Assembly (NCBI RefSeq): GCF_015472005.1
Contig: NZ_BMAQ01000005.1
Span: forward strand, 1-64,000
Length of the DNA stretch: 64,000 bases
DNA from: Insulibacter thermoxylanivorax
GTDB lineage: Bacteria > Bacillota > Bacilli > Paenibacillales > DA-C8
Reading direction: 5' to 3'
Position numbers and translations under genes: made by a program. The notes under the pieces are model-generated. The model was not told the DNA's origin and did not search any database. It worked only from the letters and a program-made list of their open reading frames with translations. This document shows positions 33,940 to 43,529 of the stretch, piece by piece. How positions within the stretch are numbered: the stretch's first letter is position 1; each line of letters begins with the position of its first letter.

Positions 33940-34896
33940 ATGGCATCCGCTATGCAAGAAGTCGAAATCATGCACCGCCTGGCGGCAAACTTGGAAACTT
34001 GCATCCTGGGCAAGCGCAAGGAGATTCGGCTGCTTCTCACTGCCTTGCTCGCCGAAGGGCATGTGCTGTTAGAAGATGTGCCAGGCACCGGCAAGACCGT
34101 GCTGATCAAAGCGCTGGCCCAATCGATCCAAGGCGAGTTTCGCCGCATCCAGTGCAACCCGGATCTCCTGCCGACGGATATCACGGGAGTCTCCATCTAC
34201 CATCCGAAAACCGAAACCTTCGTCTATCGACCGGGTCCGGTCATGTCCAATATCCTGCTCGTCGATGAAGTGAATCGCGCGACGACTAAGACCCAATCCG
34301 CACTCCTCGAGGCGATGGAGGAACACCATGTGACCGTGGACGGCGACCGCTATGAATTGCCGAAGCCCTTTATGCTGCTCGCTACTCAGAACCCCATCGA
34401 TTTCGAAGGAACGTACCGCCTGCCGGAGGCGCAGTTGGACCGCTTCATGTTGAAATTCTCCCTCGGTTATCCCAGCCCGGATTCAGAGAAAGCGATGATC
34501 ACCGGTCAGAGCACGAGAAGTCCCTTGGACGACCTTAAGCCGGTGGCGGATATCAACGAACTCATGCGCATCCAGCAGAAGGTCAAAGAGGTCTATCTGG
34601 ACGAGGCAATCGTGGAATATATCGTCGAGATCGTATCGCAGACGCGCCGTCATCCCGCCCTCCTCTTGGGCGCAAGTCCACGCGCTTCGCTTGCCTTGAC
34701 GAAGGCGCTTAGAGCTTATGCCTTCCTGAATGACAGAGACTATGTGATTCCTGATGATGTTAAGGAACTGGCACCGTATGTCCTGTGCCACCGTCTGATC
34801 CTGCGCCCGGAAGCGTCGATGGACGGATTGACCCAGGCCTCGGTGTTGGATCAGGTACTGCAGAGCGTGAAAGTTCCCGTACAGATGGAGAAGTGA
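33940..34896 (+). CDS. MoxR-family AAA+ ATPase
   Basis: A 318-residue chaperone-like ATPase. Walker A is EDVPGTGKT (45-53) and Walker B is ILLVDEVNRA. The MoxR signature ATQNPIDFEGTYRLPEAQLDRFM follows. It is coded with a DUF58 protein and a transglutaminase, the classic MoxR trio, thought to assemble or activate surface or peptide-processing complexes. ATG 33940 has AGAGGAGG 7-8 bases ahead, and an upstream in-frame start at 33907 has no site. It is probably transcribed from AT-rich sequence at 33860-33900. Confidence 0.92.
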   Translation: MASAMQEVEIMHRLAANLETCILGKRKEIRLLLTALLAEGHVLLEDVPGTGKTVLIKALAQSIQGEFRRIQCNPDLLPTDITGVSIYHPKTETFVYRPGPVMSNILLVDEVNRATTKTQSALLEAMEEHHVTVDGDRYELPKPFMLLATQNPIDFEGTYRLPEAQLDRFMLKFSLGYPSPDSEKAMITGQSTRSPLDDLKPVADINELMRIQQKVKEVYLDEAIVEYIVEIVSQTRRHPALLLGASPRASLALTKALRAYAFLNDRDYVIPDDVKELAPYVLCHRLILRPEASMDGLTQASVLDQVLQSVKVPVQMEK

Positions 34897-34902
34897 TAGG
34901 CA

Positions 34903-36114
34903 ATGGAATTGCTGCAGACTTCTCGTTTTCGGTTGATTGCGTTGATCTGGTTTTGCTCCCTGTTGTTCCTGCTTTTCCAAGGCGGCAGGTTGTCGTTCAT
35001 GCTGTTCACCGGTTTCTCGGCGATCGTCCTGTATCTATACTTGGTCAGCAAGAGCGGCATCAGCGGCACGCAGATGACGCGGAGCATGCCGCTTGCGGCC
35101 GGGGAGCGGATTACCGCGGGCACTTCAGCGGAGGTGCACCTGAAGTTCCGCATCCCCGGCTTCATGCCGATCCCTTATGTACTCGTGACCGAGCGGCTGC
35201 GGCGCCGCCGAGGTTCGGAAACCACCTATGAAGTGTCTTTCGTCCCCGATTGGCGGCGGCGGGGAGAAGTGCGCATCACCACCCCTCCTCTGCAGAGAGG
35301 GAGGTATTCCTTCGGCGTTACGAGCTGTTCCGTAGAAGATATCTTTGGCTTGTACCGGTATACGAAGAACATCGAAGTGCCGATGTCCTTCACCGTCTTT
35401 CCTCAGAAGGTGCGCATCAAGGAGTGGCAGGATTTTAATCAAATGTATCTGGGTCGCCACCTGAATTCGATCAGCAGTGAAGTCCAGAGGGAGACGACCC
35501 AATTCAACGGGGTGCGCGAATATATCTACGGCGATCCTTTGTCGCGCATTCACTGGAACGCCTCCGCCCGCACCGGTACATGGAAATCCAAAGAATATGA
35601 GAAAGAAGCTCTGCCGCGCATGCTGGTCGTTTTGGATTGTGCGGCGGAGTATAAAGGGAGGGCGCATTTTGAAACGGCGGTTTCAACGGCTGCCTCCGTG
35701 CTGGATTATGGTTTGCATTCCGATCTGCCCGTCGGCCTGATGACGAATGAGGCAGCGGTCTACTGGGCAGCCCCGAAGCGGGGGAAAGTGCATTATGAAC
35801 AGCTGCTGGACCGTTTGATCGATGTGGAAGCCGATAGCGGGATTCCCTTGGAACAGGTGATGCAGACGCGCAAATTGGAACTGGACAGCCGCTTGTTCCT
35901 CGTCTTCATCACCCCGCGGGAGGATGCTTCCTTCCTGCAATTCCTTCGCTGGTGCAAGATGAAGGGGATGCAGAGCAGCGTGCTCCAGATCACGCCCGAG
36001 CCCGGCCGGCAAGCGGCGAATTGGCAGAAGGAGCTTATCACCAGCGGGATTCTGTCCTACCGGATCGGCGCTCTGCATGAACTGCCTGCAGCGTTGGGAG
36101 GCGGTAAGGCATGA
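34903..36114 (+). CDS. DUF58 domain protein of the MoxR operon
   Basis: A 403-residue protein with two N-terminal membrane helices (about 9-26 and 29-50) and a cytosolic or external beta-rich region. The DUF58 signature is REYIYGDPLSRIHWNASART, with a von Willebrand A-like region after it. It lies 6 bases after moxR, and its stop overlaps the next start (ATGA). The partner role with MoxR is known only from conserved context. Confidence 0.88.
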   Translation: MELLQTSRFRLIALIWFCSLLFLLFQGGRLSFMLFTGFSAIVLYLYLVSKSGISGTQMTRSMPLAAGERITAGTSAEVHLKFRIPGFMPIPYVLVTERLRRRRGSETTYEVSFVPDWRRRGEVRITTPPLQRGRYSFGVTSCSVEDIFGLYRYTKNIEVPMSFTVFPQKVRIKEWQDFNQMYLGRHLNSISSEVQRETTQFNGVREYIYGDPLSRIHWNASARTGTWKSKEYEKEALPRMLVVLDCAAEYKGRAHFETAVSTAASVLDYGLHSDLPVGLMTNEAAVYWAAPKRGKVHYEQLLDRLIDVEADSGIPLEQVMQTRKLELDSRLFLVFITPREDASFLQFLRWCKMKGMQSSVLQITPEPGRQAANWQKELITSGILSYRIGALHELPAALGGGKA

Positions 36115-38360
36115 GGCGTGTGCTGCGCTGGCTGAATCTCTCCCATCTGATCAAGCAAACGGCCCTGTTCGTTTTTCTCCTGCAGTTTGTCCGTTGGTTC
36201 TCTAATTACTGGTTATCCGAGACGACGGAACTGGTCTATACAGTTGTTGCGGCGGTTTATGTGAGCGAACTACTCTTCGCCAGGTTGAAGCTCTGGCTTC
36301 GCAGCAGTTTGCAGCTGGCAGCGGTGATCGCGGTCCATTTCTATGTGCTGGATTGGGTGCCGCAGCCGATCCTGTGGGAGAATTGGGAGTGGTTCATCCT
36401 CAGTTTGGAATGGTTTATCCAGCCCTTCCTTCCCTATTGCTGGTTCGGATTGGCGGCTTGGCTCATCTATTCCGTCGTGAATCTGCTGCTGAATACGCGT
36501 GAGAAGGTGTTCTTCACGACGGTGCTCAGCGTGATCGCTTTAGCCATCGCGGATTCCTATACGAGCGTCTACCTGTGGGATGAGACGATGCTTGTCGTTG
36601 TAAGCGGACTGATCCTGATGATCAATTGTCATTTTGCCGCATTCCGCACGAAATATCCCCACACCTGGAAGTATATCGCCGAATATCCTTGGGGGATTGC
36701 GCTGACAGCGGGAACTCTGGCGTCTTTCATCGCTCTGATGGGATATATCGCTCCCAATGTTCGGCCGCTTCTCGTTGACCCATACACCGCTTGGAATCAG
36801 ATGCAGGGCCGATCCGTCAACTTCAGCATGAAGGAGGATACCCAGACGGCGCTGACCTCCTTCCGCTTGAACCTTATGAGCAGCTCCGGGTACGGCCGCG
36901 ATGACTCCCAGTTGGGCGGGGGGTTCAATTACAACTACACTCCAGTCTTCCGAGTGACGACGCCTGTTCGCAGCTATTGGCGCGGGGAGTCCAAATCAAT
37001 CTATACCGGGACCGGCTGGATCGAACCGGAAGAGTCGAGGAATGTGGACGTGTATCATGTCGGGGAAACCATTGCTCCAGAGCTTGCGCTTACTGCGTCG
37101 GTGCCGGTTCGCGAGTTCAGCCAGCACATCACGATGATCAGCGGGGACCCTCCGCCGAAGATCTTTGGCGCCTATCCGATCACGCGGATCGATGCGGTCA
37201 ACGGCAGCCAGGAGAGCAGCGAGATCTTCGTGAAGAACATGGATACCGGAGCTATCGAAGCAGTGACGGATGCATCCATCCGGTCTTACCGGGTGACCTC
37301 TGCGGTACCCGTCATCAGCGAGGCGGCGTTGAACGATGCACCGACACCGCCTCTGGATGCTTATCTCCAACGCTATGTACAGCTGCCTGACACCCTGCCT
37401 GAACGGGTATATGAGTTAACCCGCGAGATTACGGCAGAGGCGGATACGCCCTATGAGAAAGTCAAAGCGATCGAATCCTACCTTCGCACAAATTATACCT
37501 ATACGAATACGCCGGATGAATCCGAGGCGTCGAGCGAGGACTTCGTTGATCGGTTCTTGTTCGAGGTGATGGAAGGGTATTGCGATTACTTCTCCACGGC
37601 GATGACGGTCATGGTGCGCACGCTGGATCTGCCGGCGCGTTGGGCCAAGGGATATTCGACGGGCGTGCTGGATGAGGAATCCTCCATGATGTATGAGCAG
37701 AGGATCAGGTTCGGAGATGCAGCGAATGCCGGGTTGGAGCTATCTTATATCGTACGCAATGCCGATGCCCATTCGTGGGTAGAGGTGTACTTTGAAGGGT
37801 ACGGCTGGGTGATGTTCGAGCCGACGCCGGGCTTTGCGGCACCCGCAGTCCAAGCGCCGAGCGAGCCGGCAGTGGAAGCCGTCGAGTCGATCGCTGTAGA
37901 GGAGAAGGCTGAAGAGAAACCGGCAGCTCCGGCTGCAGAAGAGAAACGGCCGTTGTTCTGGCCGCTGCTTGCCGGGATCCTCATCCTCAGCATCGCGATC
38001 GCCGCTGTCTGGATTTTGCTGAAGAGACGCCCAGAGCTGCAGGAGCGGCTGCACCGCTGGCTGATGCAGCTCGGTTTGATGCGGGAGCCTCTTGCGCCGA
38101 ACGATCTGATCGTAGCGGAATTTAACCGGCTGCTCCGCGATCTCAAGCGGCGCGGACTCGACCGGGAAGAGCATCAGACGGTGAGAGAAGCGATCACCAT
38201 CTGGGGCAGCCGTTATCCGAGTCTCGATGGACCGCTGAAGGATGCGGCTTACAGTTTCGAATTGGCGAAGTACAGCCGGCGCCAATTCAGTGAGCAGGAG
38301 GCGGAGCATTATCAGCAGAGGCTGAAAGAACTGCGGCAGCAGGTGAAGCGGATCGCTTGA
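36111..38360 (+). CDS. Membrane-bound transglutaminase-like protein (TgpA/DUF3488 type)
   Basis: A 749-residue membrane protein. Six or so N-terminal helices (to about 220) are followed by an external domain with the transglutaminase core: Cys in EGYCDYFSTAMTVM, His in DAHSWVEVYF and Asp-equivalent in the FEPTPGF strand. A Pro/Glu/Ala-rich stalk, a helix at about 620-640 and a cytosolic DUF4129-like tail follow. It overlaps the DUF58 gene by 4 bases. Function is presumed to be a transamidase or protease acting on surface peptides. Confidence 0.9.
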   Translation: MRRVLRWLNLSHLIKQTALFVFLLQFVRWFSNYWLSETTELVYTVVAAVYVSELLFARLKLWLRSSLQLAAVIAVHFYVLDWVPQPILWENWEWFILSLEWFIQPFLPYCWFGLAAWLIYSVVNLLLNTREKVFFTTVLSVIALAIADSYTSVYLWDETMLVVVSGLILMINCHFAAFRTKYPHTWKYIAEYPWGIALTAGTLASFIALMGYIAPNVRPLLVDPYTAWNQMQGRSVNFSMKEDTQTALTSFRLNLMSSSGYGRDDSQLGGGFNYNYTPVFRVTTPVRSYWRGESKSIYTGTGWIEPEESRNVDVYHVGETIAPELALTASVPVREFSQHITMISGDPPPKIFGAYPITRIDAVNGSQESSEIFVKNMDTGAIEAVTDASIRSYRVTSAVPVISEAALNDAPTPPLDAYLQRYVQLPDTLPERVYELTREITAEADTPYEKVKAIESYLRTNYTYTNTPDESEASSEDFVDRFLFEVMEGYCDYFSTAMTVMVRTLDLPARWAKGYSTGVLDEESSMMYEQRIRFGDAANAGLELSYIVRNADAHSWVEVYFEGYGWVMFEPTPGFAAPAVQAPSEPAVEAVESIAVEEKAEEKPAAPAAEEKRPLFWPLLAGILILSIAIAAVWILLKRRPELQERLHRWLMQLGLMREPLAPNDLIVAEFNRLLRDLKRRGLDREEHQTVREAITIWGSRYPSLDGPLKDAAYSFELAKYSRRQFSEQEAEHYQQRLKELRQQVKRIA

Positions 38361-38527
38361 CGACTACAGCTGTCAGATCAGCAGGCTGAAACCATCGGAC
38401 AGCCGGAGGCATCTAAGGCGCAGGCGGGAGGAAGGACCTTCTGTCCGCGCCTTCCGGCTGTTCATATTGACTTCGCATACTCTGTGCTGCATCATGTTGT
38501 TAAGGGATTGACGTGAGGAGAATGCCT

Positions 38528-38986
38528 ATGGCTGAACATTATACCGATACGCAGATGTTGGAGATGATGGCTAAGCATGGCTGGCGCATCACGGATCAGC
38601 GGCGGACACTGGCGCAGCTGTTCGCCGAGAGCGATGCTTACCTTTCTCCGAAGGATGTTTATGAATATATGAAGACCAAATATCCGGGAGTCAGCTTCGA
38701 TACGGTATACCGCAACCTTCGCATCATGTCGGAGATGGGCGTGTTAGAGCAGTTTTATTTTCTCGACGGAGGGCTGAAGTTCCGCGGCGGCTGCTTGACA
38801 AGGCATCATCATCATGTGATCTGCACCGGCTGTGAGAAGACCTTATCCCTTGACTACTGTCCGATGGAGCAGTCGATCGAGCTCCCGGATGATTTTCAGG
38901 TGATGAATCATCGCTTTGAGATCTATGGGTTGTGCAGAGACTGCCAGTCGGATTCCGATGCTGCCAGGGAGCAGTCTGAAGGTTGA
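38528..38986 (+). CDS. zur: Fur-family regulator, probably zinc-responsive Zur
   Basis: A 152-residue metal-dependent repressor. A winged helix (1-85) is followed by a dimerisation domain with HHHH (93-96) and the structural zinc pairs C99/C102 and C136/C139. SFDTVYRNL is the recognition helix. Stretches such as LFAESDAYLSPKDV, CPME and HRFEIYGLCRDC track B. subtilis Zur more closely than Fur or PerR as I recall them. ATG 38528 has GAGGAGA at about 7 bases; a GTG at 38513 is weaker. It is a single gene with its own terminator. Confidence 0.8.
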   Translation: MAEHYTDTQMLEMMAKHGWRITDQRRTLAQLFAESDAYLSPKDVYEYMKTKYPGVSFDTVYRNLRIMSEMGVLEQFYFLDGGLKFRGGCLTRHHHHVICTGCEKTLSLDYCPMEQSIELPDDFQVMNHRFEIYGLCRDCQSDSDAAREQSEG

Positions 38987-38988
38987 GG

Positions 38989-39040
38989 GAACGTCTGCTA
39001 AGCGCTGTAAGACACGGCTTGGCGGCGTTCTTTATTTTTT
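38989..39040 (+). terminator. Terminator after zur
   Basis: GAACG pairs with CGTTC and an inner GCTAAGC/GCTTGGC stem extends it. TTTATTTTTT follows. Confidence 0.7.
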
Positions 39041-39098
39041 GCCTGCTATGGTCGGTTATGGTATAGTTTGAGGATGAGAACGTGGAGGTTGTATAATC

Positions 39099-39593
39099 TT
39101 GCTGAAGCTGTTCGTACCGAAGATGAAAGTCGATTCGATCTATGAGATCGATCTGGCGGCGCTTCTGGATCAAGGATTCCGAGGCATCATCACCGATCTG
39201 GACAACACCTTGGTCGGGGCCCGGGAACCCGAAGCAACGCCGCAGTTGCTGGAGTGGTTGAAGGTCTTGGACAAACATGGATTTCGAGTCGTGATCGTCT
39301 CCAATAACCGTCAGCCGAGAGTGGAGCGATTTGCGAAACCGCTGGGCATGCCATTCGTATATAAGGCGAAGAAACCGCTCAGGACATCTTTTAAGAAGGC
39401 CCTGCAGCTGCTGGATCTGCCGCCGGAGCAAGTCGTTGTTATCGGAGATCAGATGATGACGGATGTATTCGGGGGCAACCGCATGGGCTTGTTCACCATT
39501 CTCGTCCAGCCGATCGCTCCCCAGGATGAAGGGTTCGGGACAAGGATTAACCGAACGCTGGAGCGGGTTCTGCTGACCTTCATGAACCAATAG
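39099..39593 (+). CDS. yqeG: YqeG-family HAD phosphatase
   Basis: A 164-residue HAD-fold (IIIA) phosphatase. The nucleophile motif is ITDLDNTLV (D33, D35), with VSNNRQPRV (motif II), a Lys region KKPLRTSF, and GDQMMTDVFGGNR (motif III). Members act on phosphatidylglycerophosphate or unknown phosphates. TTG 39099 follows GTGGAGG at about 11 bases. It opens the conserved yqeG-yqeH-aroE-nadD cluster. 234 AT-rich bases (TTATATATAAGTTATATA) separate it from yqeH; they hold no gene. Confidence 0.9.
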   Translation: MLKLFVPKMKVDSIYEIDLAALLDQGFRGIITDLDNTLVGAREPEATPQLLEWLKVLDKHGFRVVIVSNNRQPRVERFAKPLGMPFVYKAKKPLRTSFKKALQLLDLPPEQVVVIGDQMMTDVFGGNRMGLFTILVQPIAPQDEGFGTRINRTLERVLLTFMNQ

Positions 39594-39827
39594 GCGGTTT
39601 GCAGCGGGGAATGCGGAGCAGAAGATGGATGGATCGAGCCCGTGCGCGTTTATTTTTGCTGTCGCGGCGCTGTATACGTTATATATAAGTTATATATTAA
39701 TTATAGATCTAGTTAATTAGATGCTCTGCAATTGGGGCATTCTGTAGTTGCGGCATATTATTCGGTATTTTTGATCTTATAGATGAGCAGCATCACGTTG
39801 TACACATGACTAAACACACGGAGGTAG

Positions 39828-40952
39828 ATGGGTGAAGACATGAATGAGCGACTGACATGCCAAGGCTGCGGAGTAGAACTTCAGACGGAGGATCCCAGTC
39901 AGATCGGATACATACCGGAGAAGGCGCTGCAACGGACACCGACCGTTTGTCAGCGCTGTTTCCGCATTAAGCACTATAACGAAGCGGCTTCAGTGACGAT
40001 GGATCAGGGTGCATTCCTCCGCATCTTAAGCGGAATCGGCGAGACGAAGGCGCTCGTCGTTCACATCGTCGATGTGTTTGACTTCGAGGGGAGCTTGATC
40101 GGCGGTTTGCACCGCTTCGTCGGCGCGAATCCCGTGCTCATCGCTGTGAACAAGCTGGATCTGCTGCCGGCTTCTCTGAATTGGAACCGCGTGAAAAACT
40201 GGGTGCAGAAACAGGCTAAGGAGCAGGGGCTGAAACCCGTTGATGTCATCCCGATCAGCGCGAAGCGAGGCCGGGGCTTCGATGAAATGGTACGGGCCCT
40301 TGATCGATACCGCGGCGGCCAGGATATCTATATCGTAGGCGCGACGAATACCGGCAAGTCCACGCTGATCAATCAATTGATCCGCCGCTACAGCGACCTT
40401 GATTTGGAGTTGACCGTTTCACGCTATCCCGGCACGACGCTGGATACCATCCACATCCCGCTCGTCGAAGGACAGTCGATCATCGACACGCCGGGGATCG
40501 TCTATCCTTATCGCCTGACGGAAATCGTGGATGCGAAGACGGTGAACGCCCTGCTGCCGGAGAAGCCGATCAAGCCGATCGTCTACCAGCTTGATCCGGA
40601 GCAAACCCTGTTCTTTGGCGGTTTGGCGCGGATGGATTTCGTTCAAGGCGATCACCAATCCTTCACCTGCTATGTTTCCAATGCGATCAAAATCCACCGC
40701 ACGAAGCTGGAGCGGGCCGATGAAGTGTATGAGAAGCATCGCGGCGGACTGCTGTCGCCGCCGTCGGCGGAAGAAGCGGCGAAACTTGAGCCTTTCCTGA
40801 AACATACCTTCCGTATTCCGCGCGGTGCGCGGCACGACATATCCATCTCCGGGCTTGGCTGGATCCAGGTGAACGGCATGGACGGCGCATTGATCGAGCT
40901 GCATGCGCCGAAGAGCGTCCGCGTGACGCTGCGGCCTTCGCTATTGGGATGA
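39828..40952 (+). CDS. yqeH: Ribosome biogenesis GTPase YqeH
   Basis: A 374-residue circularly permuted GTPase needed for 30S subunit assembly. The N-terminal zinc finger is CQGC...CQRC. The G motifs come in permuted order: G4 NKLDLLP, G5 SAKRGRG, G1 GATNTGKST, G2 with PGTTLD, and G3 DTPGI. A TRAP-like C-terminal domain follows. Start choice is open: ATG 39828 is only 3 bases from GGAGG, while ATG 39840 is 15 bases away with GGTGA nearer. Confidence 0.93.
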   Translation: MGEDMNERLTCQGCGVELQTEDPSQIGYIPEKALQRTPTVCQRCFRIKHYNEAASVTMDQGAFLRILSGIGETKALVVHIVDVFDFEGSLIGGLHRFVGANPVLIAVNKLDLLPASLNWNRVKNWVQKQAKEQGLKPVDVIPISAKRGRGFDEMVRALDRYRGGQDIYIVGATNTGKSTLINQLIRRYSDLDLELTVSRYPGTTLDTIHIPLVEGQSIIDTPGIVYPYRLTEIVDAKTVNALLPEKPIKPIVYQLDPEQTLFFGGLARMDFVQGDHQSFTCYVSNAIKIHRTKLERADEVYEKHRGGLLSPPSAEEAAKLEPFLKHTFRIPRGARHDISISGLGWIQVNGMDGALIELHAPKSVRVTLRPSLLG

Positions 40953-41018
40953 TGCGCATGCTGCTCATGAGCTGCATGTATGCTTTGCGTATGCTGCTCA
41001 TGAGCTGCATGTATGCTT
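40953..41018. repeat. Exact 33-bp tandem duplication
   Basis: The 33 bases at 40953-40985 recur at 40986-41018 with one mismatch (TGCGC versus TGCGT). Each unit contains the palindromic CATGAG/CTGCATG stretch. It starts directly at the yqeH stop codon. Confidence 0.92.
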
Positions 41019-41045
41019 AATATATTGGCGAGAGGAGTCAGTACG

Positions 41046-41897
41046 ATGAAGATCGATCATCGCACGTTACGTTTCGGTGTTATCGGCGATCCCATCGCCC
41101 AGTCGAAGTCCCCCGTCATGATGAATCGGGCCTTCGAAGCCGTCGGCATCAACGGCATCTATATGGCTTTCCATGTACGGCCGGAGATGCTGAAAGCGGC
41201 CGTCGACGGGATTCGCGGTCTGGGTCTGCGCGGCGTGAACGTGACGATCCCGCATAAGCTGGCGGTCATGGCTTATCTTGACGAGATCGATGAAGCCGCA
41301 CAAGTGATCGGCGCGGTGAACACGATCGTCAATGACGACGGCAAGCTCACCGGCTATAACACGGATGGCATCGGATATGTACGTTCCTTGAAGGAAGAAA
41401 CCGGTGTGCAGATTCGGGGCAAACGCATCCTCCTGCTCGGTGCGGGCGGTGCTGCAAGAGGGGTTGCCTATGCCTTGGCGAAGGAGCAGCCCGAACAGAT
41501 CTGGATTGCCAACCGGACCGCAGAGCGGGCGGCGCAGCTGGCGCAAGCCCTGCGTCCTTACGGCAGTGTCGACGGAATGGGATTAGAGGGTTTGGATGAT
41601 ATTAAACATAAAGTTGACATCGTCATCAACACCACCTCCGTCGGGATGCATCCCCAGATCGATGAGCGGCCGGCGGATCCGAGGATGTTCCCGCAAGGGG
41701 CGGTGCTCAGCGATCTGATCTACAATCCGCTTAAGACCCGTTGGCTGCTGGAAGCTGAAGAATCGGGATACCGCATCCACGGCGGGTTGGGGATGTTCGT
41801 CTACCAAGGGGCCTATGCATTTGAATATTGGACGGGCAAGCAGGCGCCCGTGGATGTGATGCGGGAAGCGGTGGAGCAAGCTTTAAGGTCTGAATAA
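41046..41897 (+). CDS. aroE: Shikimate dehydrogenase
   Basis: A 283-residue NADPH-dependent enzyme of chorismate synthesis. It has substrate-binding SKSP (20-23), NVTIPHK with the catalytic Lys, NTDGIGY, and the nucleotide loop GAGGAARG. ATG 41046 lies 7 bases after GAGAGGAG. In B. subtilis the RNA-binding yhbY (yqeI) follows; here nadD follows after 132 bases and there is no room for yhbY. Confidence 0.95.
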   Translation: MKIDHRTLRFGVIGDPIAQSKSPVMMNRAFEAVGINGIYMAFHVRPEMLKAAVDGIRGLGLRGVNVTIPHKLAVMAYLDEIDEAAQVIGAVNTIVNDDGKLTGYNTDGIGYVRSLKEETGVQIRGKRILLLGAGGAARGVAYALAKEQPEQIWIANRTAERAAQLAQALRPYGSVDGMGLEGLDDIKHKVDIVINTTSVGMHPQIDERPADPRMFPQGAVLSDLIYNPLKTRWLLEAEESGYRIHGGLGMFVYQGAYAFEYWTGKQAPVDVMREAVEQALRSE

Positions 41898-42029
41898 TAT
41901 GATGGCAGTAGCAAATGAATATTCATACGGAAGTTCATACGAATGCTCATACGAATGCTGATAGGATTAGCAGGATATCAAAACATCAACACCGAGAAGG
42001 ACAGAGCGATAGATGGGAGGACGGAGCGG

Positions 42030-42617
42030 ATGAAGATCGGCATCATGGGCGGGTCCTTCGATCCGATTCATCATGGTCACCTGCTGGCGGCGGAGCATGC
42101 GGCGGAGGCGGCGGATCTCGATGAGGTCTGGTTCATCCCCTCGCATGCTGCACCCCATAAGGATCAACGGCCGCGGGCGTCGGATGAGGACCGCCTGCAC
42201 ATGGTGAAACTGGCGATCGCCTCCAACCGCCGGTTTCGTCTGCTGGATTGGGAGATCCTGCGCGGCGGAGTATCTTATTCGATCGAGACGGCAGAGATGC
42301 TGAGACAAACCTACGCATCCGATGAATTTTACTGGCTCATCGGTGCGGATATGGTGCAGTATCTGCCCCATTGGCACCGCATCGAAGAGCTGTGCCGGCT
42401 GCTCCGCTTCATCGGTTTTGCCAGACCCGGCACAACGATCGACTTGGATGAACTTAAGCCGGAGATTAGAGACAGTGTGCAGATCGTGCAGATCCCGCTT
42501 ATCGAGATCTCTTCGACGGAGATCCGCAGGCGCATCGCTGCGGGACGTTCGATTCGTTATATGGTGCCGGAGCCCGTCCTGGAATATATAGAGGAGAGGC
42601 GACTGTATGGATCGTGA
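42030..42617 (+). CDS. nadD: Nicotinate-nucleotide adenylyltransferase
   Basis: A 195-residue enzyme that forms deamido-NAD from nicotinate mononucleotide and ATP. It has GGSFDPIHHGH (7-17) and ISSTEIRRR near the C-terminus, the two adenylyltransferase signatures. ATG 42030 has GGGAGG 9 bases upstream; the long in-frame upstream extension contains ATACGAATGCT repeats and is not coding. The 3' end overlaps yqeK by 11 bases. Confidence 0.95.
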   Translation: MKIGIMGGSFDPIHHGHLLAAEHAAEAADLDEVWFIPSHAAPHKDQRPRASDEDRLHMVKLAIASNRRFRLLDWEILRGGVSYSIETAEMLRQTYASDEFYWLIGADMVQYLPHWHRIEELCRLLRFIGFARPGTTIDLDELKPEIRDSVQIVQIPLIEISSTEIRRRIAAGRSIRYMVPEPVLEYIEERRLYGS

Positions 42618-43176
42618 ACAATTGATGGGATATGTACGGAATCAGATGCCCGAACGGCGGTGGCTGCATACCCAGGGTGTGATGGAAACAGCTGTTCGTT
42701 TGGCCAAGCAGTATGGCGCGGATCCAGAGAAGGCGGAACTTGCTGCATTGCTGCATGATCTGGCGAAGTACTGGCCGATCGACAAACAGCGGGAGATGGT
42801 CAGAGTGCATGGGCTGTATCCGGATATGTTGGATTATGACGATGTGCTGCTGCATGCCCATGTCGGCGCGTACGTCGCGAAGACCGAGCTGGGGATCGAA
42901 GATGAGGAAGTGCTGGATGCCATCCGCTTCCATACCTCCGGCAGAGAGGAGATGACCCTGCTTGACAAGGTGATCTGCTTGGCGGATTATATCGAGCCGG
43001 GGAGGGAATTCCCCGGGGTGGATGGGATTCGCAGGCTGGCCGAGCGGAGCCTTGAAGAAGCGCTGATTGCGGGTTTTGATTCGACGATTCGATATCTGAT
43101 CGCTCAGGGCAAGAAGATCTATCCGCTGACGGTCTTAACCAGGAACAGTCTGATCGACCAATTAAGGGGGCAGTGA
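42607..43176 (+). CDS. yqeK: HD-domain hydrolase YqeK (Ap4A hydrolase)
   Basis: A 189-residue HD phosphohydrolase, known in Firmicutes to split diadenosine tetraphosphate symmetrically. Metal ligands: H21, H50/D51 (LLHDLAKYW), H79-region HAHVG, and a further Asp in ICLADYIEPGR. It overlaps nadD, and rsfS follows. Confidence 0.92.
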   Translation: MDREQLMGYVRNQMPERRWLHTQGVMETAVRLAKQYGADPEKAELAALLHDLAKYWPIDKQREMVRVHGLYPDMLDYDDVLLHAHVGAYVAKTELGIEDEEVLDAIRFHTSGREEMTLLDKVICLADYIEPGREFPGVDGIRRLAERSLEEALIAGFDSTIRYLIAQGKKIYPLTVLTRNSLIDQLRGQ

Positions 43177-43181
43177 TAACG

Positions 43182-43529
43182 ATGAGTATTTCTTCGAACG
43201 AGTTGTTGAAGATCGTAATTGGAGCATTGGAGGACAAAAAGGCGCTGGACATCGTCACGCTGAACTTGCATCAGATCTCATTGGTGACGGACTATTTCGT
43301 GATCTGCCACGGCAATTCTGAACGGCAAGTGCAGGCGCTGGCTGATGAGGTTGTGGAGCAAGCGGAGAAGGCCGGCTGCGCAGTGCATGGCATCGAGGGA
43401 TTGGATTCGTCGCGCTGGGTGCTGATTGACCTTGGGGATGTGGTCGTTCACGTGTTCCATCGGGACGACCGGGAATATTATAATCTGGAACGGCTTTGGT
43501 CGGATGCTGAAGTGGTCGAGAGCGTATGA
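43182..43529 (+). CDS. rsfS: Ribosomal silencing factor RsfS
   Basis: A 115-residue protein that binds uL14 and blocks subunit joining when nutrients are scarce. Family blocks: DIVTLNLHQISLVTDYFVI, GLDSSRWVLIDLGDVVVHVF and YYNLERLW. ATG 43182 lies 11 bases from AAGGGGG; an in-frame GTG at 43173 overlaps the yqeK stop. Its own stop overlaps the next start (ATGA). Confidence 0.95.
   Translation: MSISSNELLKIVIGALEDKKALDIVTLNLHQISLVTDYFVICHGNSERQVQALADEVVEQAEKAGCAVHGIEGLDSSRWVLIDLGDVVVHVFHRDDREYYNLERLWSDAEVVESV

Noticed and set aside
38398-38463. GC-rich hairpin after the transglutaminase gene as a terminator
   Set aside because: ACAGCCGGA and CCGGCTGT can pair, but the sequence after the stem is TCATATTG without a T tract, so termination is not supported.
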